Source of the DNA: an uncultured Desulfobulbaceae bacterium | GTDB lineage: Bacteria; Desulfobacterota; Desulfobulbia; Desulfobulbales; BM004 | Assembly (NCBI GenBank): GCA_947258675.1 | Contig: CAMYJP010000053.1 | Span: 1 to 10,514, forward strand | Direction: 5' to 3' | DNA: 10,514 nt | Shown: positions 6,898-10,514 of the stretch, in pieces | How the letters are laid out: the number at the start of each line of letters is the position of its first letter | Numbering within the stretch: the first letter of the stretch is position 1 | The notes under the pieces: model-generated | Database searches by the model: none | Told to the model about the DNA's origin: nothing | Seen by the model: only the letters and a program-made list of their open reading frames with translations | Translations under genes and position numbers: made by a program

Positions 6898-9800
6898 TTA
6901 AAAATATTCCTGAACCGACTTCACTTGTATTGGGCTCTTTCTTACAGCCTCAATGGCTTTAACCATGGAAAGGGCACCGGAAATCGTCGTAGTATATGGT
7001 AAATGATAATCCAAAGCGCTACGTCTAATTGTATACGAATCCTCTGTCGTCCTCGATCCCATGGAAGTGTTGATTATCCAGCTGATTTCTTTGTCCTGGA
7101 TTTTATCAAGTATATGTGGTCTGCCTTGAGAGATTTTGTTGACCTCAGTGCAGTCAATACTATGCTCCTTGAGATAGGAAGCCGTGCCGCGAGTTGCCAA
7201 AATTGCGAACCCCTGCTCAAGAATCCTTTTTGCAACTTGCAGTACAGCTGGTTTATCAGGATGCCGAACACTTATCAGGACATTCCCGTCTTCCGGGACC
7301 TTCTGTCCGGCTGCCAGTTGTGATTTTGCAAATGCCAAACCCAACTGATCATCCATGCCCATAACCTCGCCAGTGGATTTCATTTCAGGTCCAAGGAGCG
7401 TATCAACATTTCCAAAACGATCAAAGGGAAAAACCGCTTCTTTCACTGCCCAATGCTTCACCTCAACTTCCCTGATAAAACCGAGATCTTTAAGATTCAT
7501 GCCCAGCATTACTTTAGTGGCGAGCTTGGCAAGAGGAACTCCGGTTGCTTTACTTACAAAAGGAATCGTCCGTGATGCCCGGGGGTTCACCTCCAACACA
7601 TAAAGAACATTATTCTGTACCGCAAACTGTATATTCATCAGGCCTATTACCTTCAGTTCAAGTGCCATAGACCTGGTAGCCGCCTTAATCTCTTCTATCA
7701 ATTCAGGCGATAAACTATATGGCGGCAAAACGCAGGCAGAGTCTCCTGAATGAATGCCAGCCTCCTCTATATGTTCCATTATACCACCAATGATGGTAAT
7801 TTCACCATCTGACAAGGCGTCCACATCCACCTCAATTGCATCTTTAAGAAATTTATCGATTAAAACCGGATGCTCGGAGGAAACTATCATTGCCAGATTC
7901 ATAAATTGTTTAAGTCCGTCTCTATTATATACAATTCTCATTGCCCGGCCGCCAAGCACATAAGAGGGACGCACCACCACAGGAAAACCTATCTCATCAG
8001 CCACTGCTAAAGCCTCGTCAAGTGTTCTCGCTGTCCCATTTGCCGGCTGTAATAAATTCAACTTTTGTAAAAACTGTTGAAAACGCTTGCGGTCTTCAGC
8101 TCTATCGATGGAATCCGGTGAAGTGCCGAAAATCGGCACTCCCGCTGCAGACAGAGGAACAGCGAGATTGAGAGGAGTCTGACCGCCAAACTGGACAATA
8201 ACTCCATCAGGTTTTTCCATTTCAATAATATGCAACACATCTTCCCTGGTCAGTGGTTCAAAATAGAGCTTATCAGACGTATCATAGTCTGTACTTACTG
8301 TCTCGGGGTTGCTGTTTACCATGATTGATTCAATATCCATTTCCCTGGCGGCAAAGGATGCATGAACACAGCAATAATCAAATTCAATACCCTGCCCGAT
8401 CCGATTAGGACCGCCTCCGAGAATCATCACCTTCCGTTTTCCGCTCAATCGTGATTCATCCTCACTTTCATAGGTGGAATAGTAATACGGCGTGTATGCC
8501 TCAAATTCTGCAGCACAGGTGTCAACAAGCTTGTAAACCGGTCTTACCCCCTTTTCACCCCGGAGTTCTCGGATATCTTCTTCTGAAATTCCAGTGAGAT
8601 GTGCTATCTGATAATCGGAGAACCCGAGTTGTTTCACCTGCTGTAGAAACTCCTGATTCAACCCGTTAAAACCTGCGCCTAATATCTTCTGTTCCGTATC
8701 GACCAACTGATTGAGATTGTTGAGAAACCAAGGATCGATAAAAGTGAGTTCGTTCAACCTCTCAATGCTCATGCCTCGCTTCAACCCTTCACAAATCTGG
8801 AAAATACGTTGGGAGTTCGGTTTCATAAGTGCATTTTCCAGGTCGTGAATATCTAGGTTGAACAGATTGCCCTTACCATCACCTCCAAACCCCATGCGCC
8901 CAATCTCAAGGGAGCGAATGCCTTTCTGAAAAGCTTCTTTGAAAGTGCGCCCAATAGCCATTGTCTCACCGACAGATTTCATGGTCGTGGTCAACACATC
9001 TTCGGTTTCAGGAAACTTCTCAAATGTCCAGCGTGGAATTTTAACAACACAATAATCAATTGTTGGCTCGAATGATGCGTAAGTCTCTCGGGTAATATCA
9101 TTGGGAATTTCATCCAGAGTGTAGCCAACGGCCAATTTTGCTGCTATTTTAGCAATTGGAAATCCAGTTGCCTTGGAGGCCAGAGCAGAACTCCTCGAGA
9201 CTCGCGGATTCATTTCAATTACCACGAGATCGCCGTCAACAGGATTAACTGCAAACTGGACATTGGAACCACCTGTTTCAACCCCGATCTCCCTCATAAT
9301 GGCAATCGATGCATTACGCATCAACTGATACTCTCGATCCGACAGCGTCTGTGCGGGAGCCACAGTTATGGAATCTCCAGTATGTACCCCCATGGCATCC
9401 ATATTTTCAATGGAACAGACAATTACTACATTGTCATTTTTATCTCGCATTACTTCCAATTCATACTCTTTCCACCCCAGCAGGCTGCGTTCCAACATGA
9501 CCTCATTATTGAGACTCAGGTCAAGACCGGACACACATAACGACTCAAGCTCCTGCCTGTTATAGGCTACTCCGCCACCGGTACCGCCCAACGTAAAGCT
9601 TGGCCTGACAATAATGGGAAATCCGACCATATCGGCGGCGTCTTTTGCCTCTTCCAGAGTATGAATTATTGCGCTTTCCGGCACCTTTAAGCCAATCTTG
9701 CGCATGGCATCTCGAAACTGCTCACGGCCTTCAGCCTTCTGTATAACCTTGACATCGGCTGCCAGCATTTCAACATTATACTTGTCCAGGACCCCCATTT

Positions 9801-10110
9801 CAGCCACTCTTAAAGCTGTATTCAAACCGGTCTGCCCTCCCAGTGTCGGTAGTAGGGCATCGGGCATCTCCTTTTCAATTACCTTAGCTAACATTTCCGG
9901 AGTAATTGGTTCAATATAAGTGCGGTCGGCTAACTCAGGGTCAGTCATAATAGTAGCAGGATTTGAGTTAATCAAAACAACCTCATATCCCTCCTCTTTG
10001 AGCGCTTTAACTGCTTGAGCTCCTGAATAGTCAAACTCGCAGGCTTGACTGATTATAATAGGCCCAGAGCCTATTATGAGAATCTTCTGTATGTCAGTTC
10101 TTTTAGGCAT
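6898..10110 (-). CDS. carB: Carbamoyl-phosphate synthase large subunit
   Basis: CarB makes carbamoyl phosphate from bicarbonate, two ATP and ammonia channelled from CarA, feeding pyrimidine and arginine synthesis. At 1070 residues it is close to the E. coli length (1073) and complete. The two homologous ATP-grasp halves are both intact. The carboxyphosphate half (about 1-403) has Arg129, Arg169, Glu215, Glu299, Asn301 and Arg303 at the E. coli positions. The oligomerisation domain covers about 404-555. The carbamoyl-phosphate half follows, with [10 protein letters not shown] near 565-574, [11 protein letters not shown] (714-724) and Glu840/Asn842. The C-terminal MGS-like allosteric domain (about 937-1070) keeps ATRGTA (972-977), Lys992 and Asn1014-Thr1015, residues that line the UMP pocket in E. 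coli, so nucleotide control is likely. One small oddity is Ser21 in [15 protein letters not shown] where Gly is usual. The start [10 protein letters not shown] is family-typical, although no clear Shine-Dalgarno sequence precedes it. It lies 84 nt after carA. Confidence 0.99.
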   Translation of the reverse strand: MPKRTDIQKILIIGSGPIIISQACEFDYSGAQAVKALKEEGYEVVLINSNPATIMTDPELADRTYIEPITPEMLAKVIEKEMPDALLPTLGGQTGLNTALRVAEMGVLDKYNVEMLAADVKVIQKAEGREQFRDAMRKIGLKVPESAIIHTLEEAKDAADMVGFPIIVRPSFTLGGTGGGVAYNRQELESLCVSGLDLSLNNEVMLERSLLGWKEYELEVMRDKNDNVVIVCSIENMDAMGVHTGDSITVAPAQTLSDREYQLMRNASIAIMREIGVETGGSNVQFAVNPVDGDLVVIEMNPRVSRSSALASKATGFPIAKIAAKLAVGYTLDEIPNDITRETYASFEPTIDYCVVKIPRWTFEKFPETEDVLTTTMKSVGETMAIGRTFKEAFQKGIRSLEIGRMGFGGDGKGNLFNLDIHDLENALMKPNSQRIFQICEGLKRGMSIERLNELTFIDPWFLNNLNQLVDTEQKILGAGFNGLNQEFLQQVKQLGFSDYQIAHLTGISEEDIRELRGEKGVRPVYKLVDTCAAEFEAYTPYYYSTYESEDESRLSGKRKVMILGGGPNRIGQGIEFDYCCVHASFAAREMDIESIMVNSNPETVSTDYDTSDKLYFEPLTREDVLHIIEMEKPDGVIVQFGGQTPLNLAVPLSAAGVPIFGTSPDSIDRAEDRKRFQQFLQKLNLLQPANGTARTLDEALAVADEIGFPVVVRPSYVLGGRAMRIVYNRDGLKQFMNLAMIVSSEHPVLIDKFLKDAIEVDVDALSDGEITIIGGIMEHIEEAGIHSGDSACVLPPYSLSPELIEEIKAATRSMALELKVIGLMNIQFAVQNNVLYVLEVNPRASRTIPFVSKATGVPLAKLATKVMLGMNLKDLGFIREVEVKHWAVKEAVFPFDRFGNVDTLLGPEMKSTGEVMGMDDQLGLAFAKSQLAAGQKVPEDGNVLISVRHPDKPAVLQVAKRILEQGFAILATRGTASYLKEHSIDCTEVNKISQGRPHILDKIQDKEISWIINTSMGSRTTEDSYTIRRSALDYHLPYTTTISGALSMVKAIEAVRKSPIQVKSVQEYF

Positions 10111-10149
10111 ATGATTAACTGGCTAATTGGATTTAATAAGATAACCACC

Positions 10150-10167
10150 CCTATTAGACTTAATAGG
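10150..10167 (-). repeat. 7-bp inverted repeat in the carA-carB gap
   Basis: CCTATTA (10150-10156) and TAATAGG (10161-10167) are perfect inverted complements around a 4-nt centre. The palindrome lies mid-gap, about 40 nt before the carB start. The stem is AT-rich and has no U tract, so it does not look like a terminator. It could affect carB translation or be chance in AT-rich sequence. Confidence 0.3.
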
Positions 10168-10194
10168 ATTTACACCCAATAGTTTATCGTTTAA

Positions 10195-10514
10195 TTAAAT
10201 ATTTTCCTGATCTTTCATCATGTCAACGAATCGATCAAACAGGTACAAAGAGTCATGCGGCCCTGGAGCATTTTCCGGATGGTACTGAACAGAAAAAGCA
10301 GGAAGTTCTCTGTGTCGCATTCCTTCAAGGCTACCGTCGTTGAGATTGACATGGGTTAACTCGACCTCGTCAGGATCCAAGCTATCTAAATCGACACAAA
10401 AGCCATGATTCTGGGAGGTTATTTCAATTCGTCCAGTTAATAAATCTTTAACCGGCTGATTCGCCCCGCGATGTCCGAATTTAAGCTTATATGTACTCCC
10501 GCCAAAAGCCAATC
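10195..10514 (-). CDS. carA: Carbamoyl-phosphate synthase small subunit, C-terminal part (cut by window edge)
   Basis: Only the last roughly 106 codons are inside the window; the gene continues past 10514, so no start can be given. CarA is the glutamine amidotransferase subunit that releases ammonia for CarB. The visible part is the end of the class I glutamine amidotransferase domain. [15 protein letters not shown] and SQNHGF are highly typical of Car[16 protein letters not shown] contains the catalytic-triad His (codon 10279-10281) and Glu (codon 10273-10275), equivalent to E. coli His353 and Glu355. The nucleophilic Cys lies outside the window. The first codon in frame at the edge (10510-10512, TTG) is an internal Leu, not a start. 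It precedes carB on the same strand with 84 nt between, consistent with a carAB operon. Confidence 0.97.
   Translation of the reverse strand, partial: LAFGGSTYKLKFGHRGANQPVKDLLTGRIEITSQNHGFCVDLDSLDPDEVELTHVNLNDGSLEGMRHRELPAFSVQYHPENAPGPHDSLYLFDRFVDMMKDQENI

Noticed and set aside
10510..10512. TTG at the window edge as a start for a short 105-residue protein
   Set aside because: It aligns with an internal Leu of CarA; the frame is the end of a longer gene cut by the window.

Overview
The window reads as core chromosome of a Gram-negative bacterium, most likely a Desulfobacterota (delta-proteobacterial) lineage. The evidence is indirect: housekeeping proteins of proteobacterial type, Sec signal peptides, and a large exported M1-like/ChaN-like protein of a kind I associate with that group. 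I cannot fix the genus. There is no sign of phage, IS elements, CRISPR arrays, tRNA or rRNA.

Layout: the left part is on the + strand. A small dodecin-family gene (184-396) has a strong ribosome binding site and a likely terminator (490-531). An AT-rich gap of about 350 bases follows, and then one long gene (744-3800). It encodes an exported 1018-residue protein that joins an M1-metallopeptidase-like half, an unassigned alpha/beta linker domain, a ChaN/TIKI-like domain and a C-terminal PDZ domain. The right part is on the - strand and reads, in transcription order, carA (3' end only) - carB - ftsH - folP. It meets the + strand gene tail to tail in a 56-base gap with no strong terminator.

The - strand genes are housekeeping: carAB makes carbamoyl phosphate for pyrimidine and arginine synthesis, ftsH is the membrane-bound AAA+ zinc protease, and folP is dihydropteroate synthase. 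The ftsH-folP adjacency is widely conserved. Here it is interrupted by a perfect 16-bp hairpin 18 nt after the ftsH stop. ftsH starts at TTG, supported by a well-placed Shine-Dalgarno sequence and a family-typical N terminus.

The points most worth checking are the multidomain exported protein (altered M1 zinc-motif spacing, no GAMEN motif, both GxxH motifs of the TIKI/ChaN superfamily intact) and the dodecin, which lacks the flavin-stacking Trp and the partner Gln. I see no clearly novel multi-gene system; the best candidate for undescribed biology is the single fusion protein.
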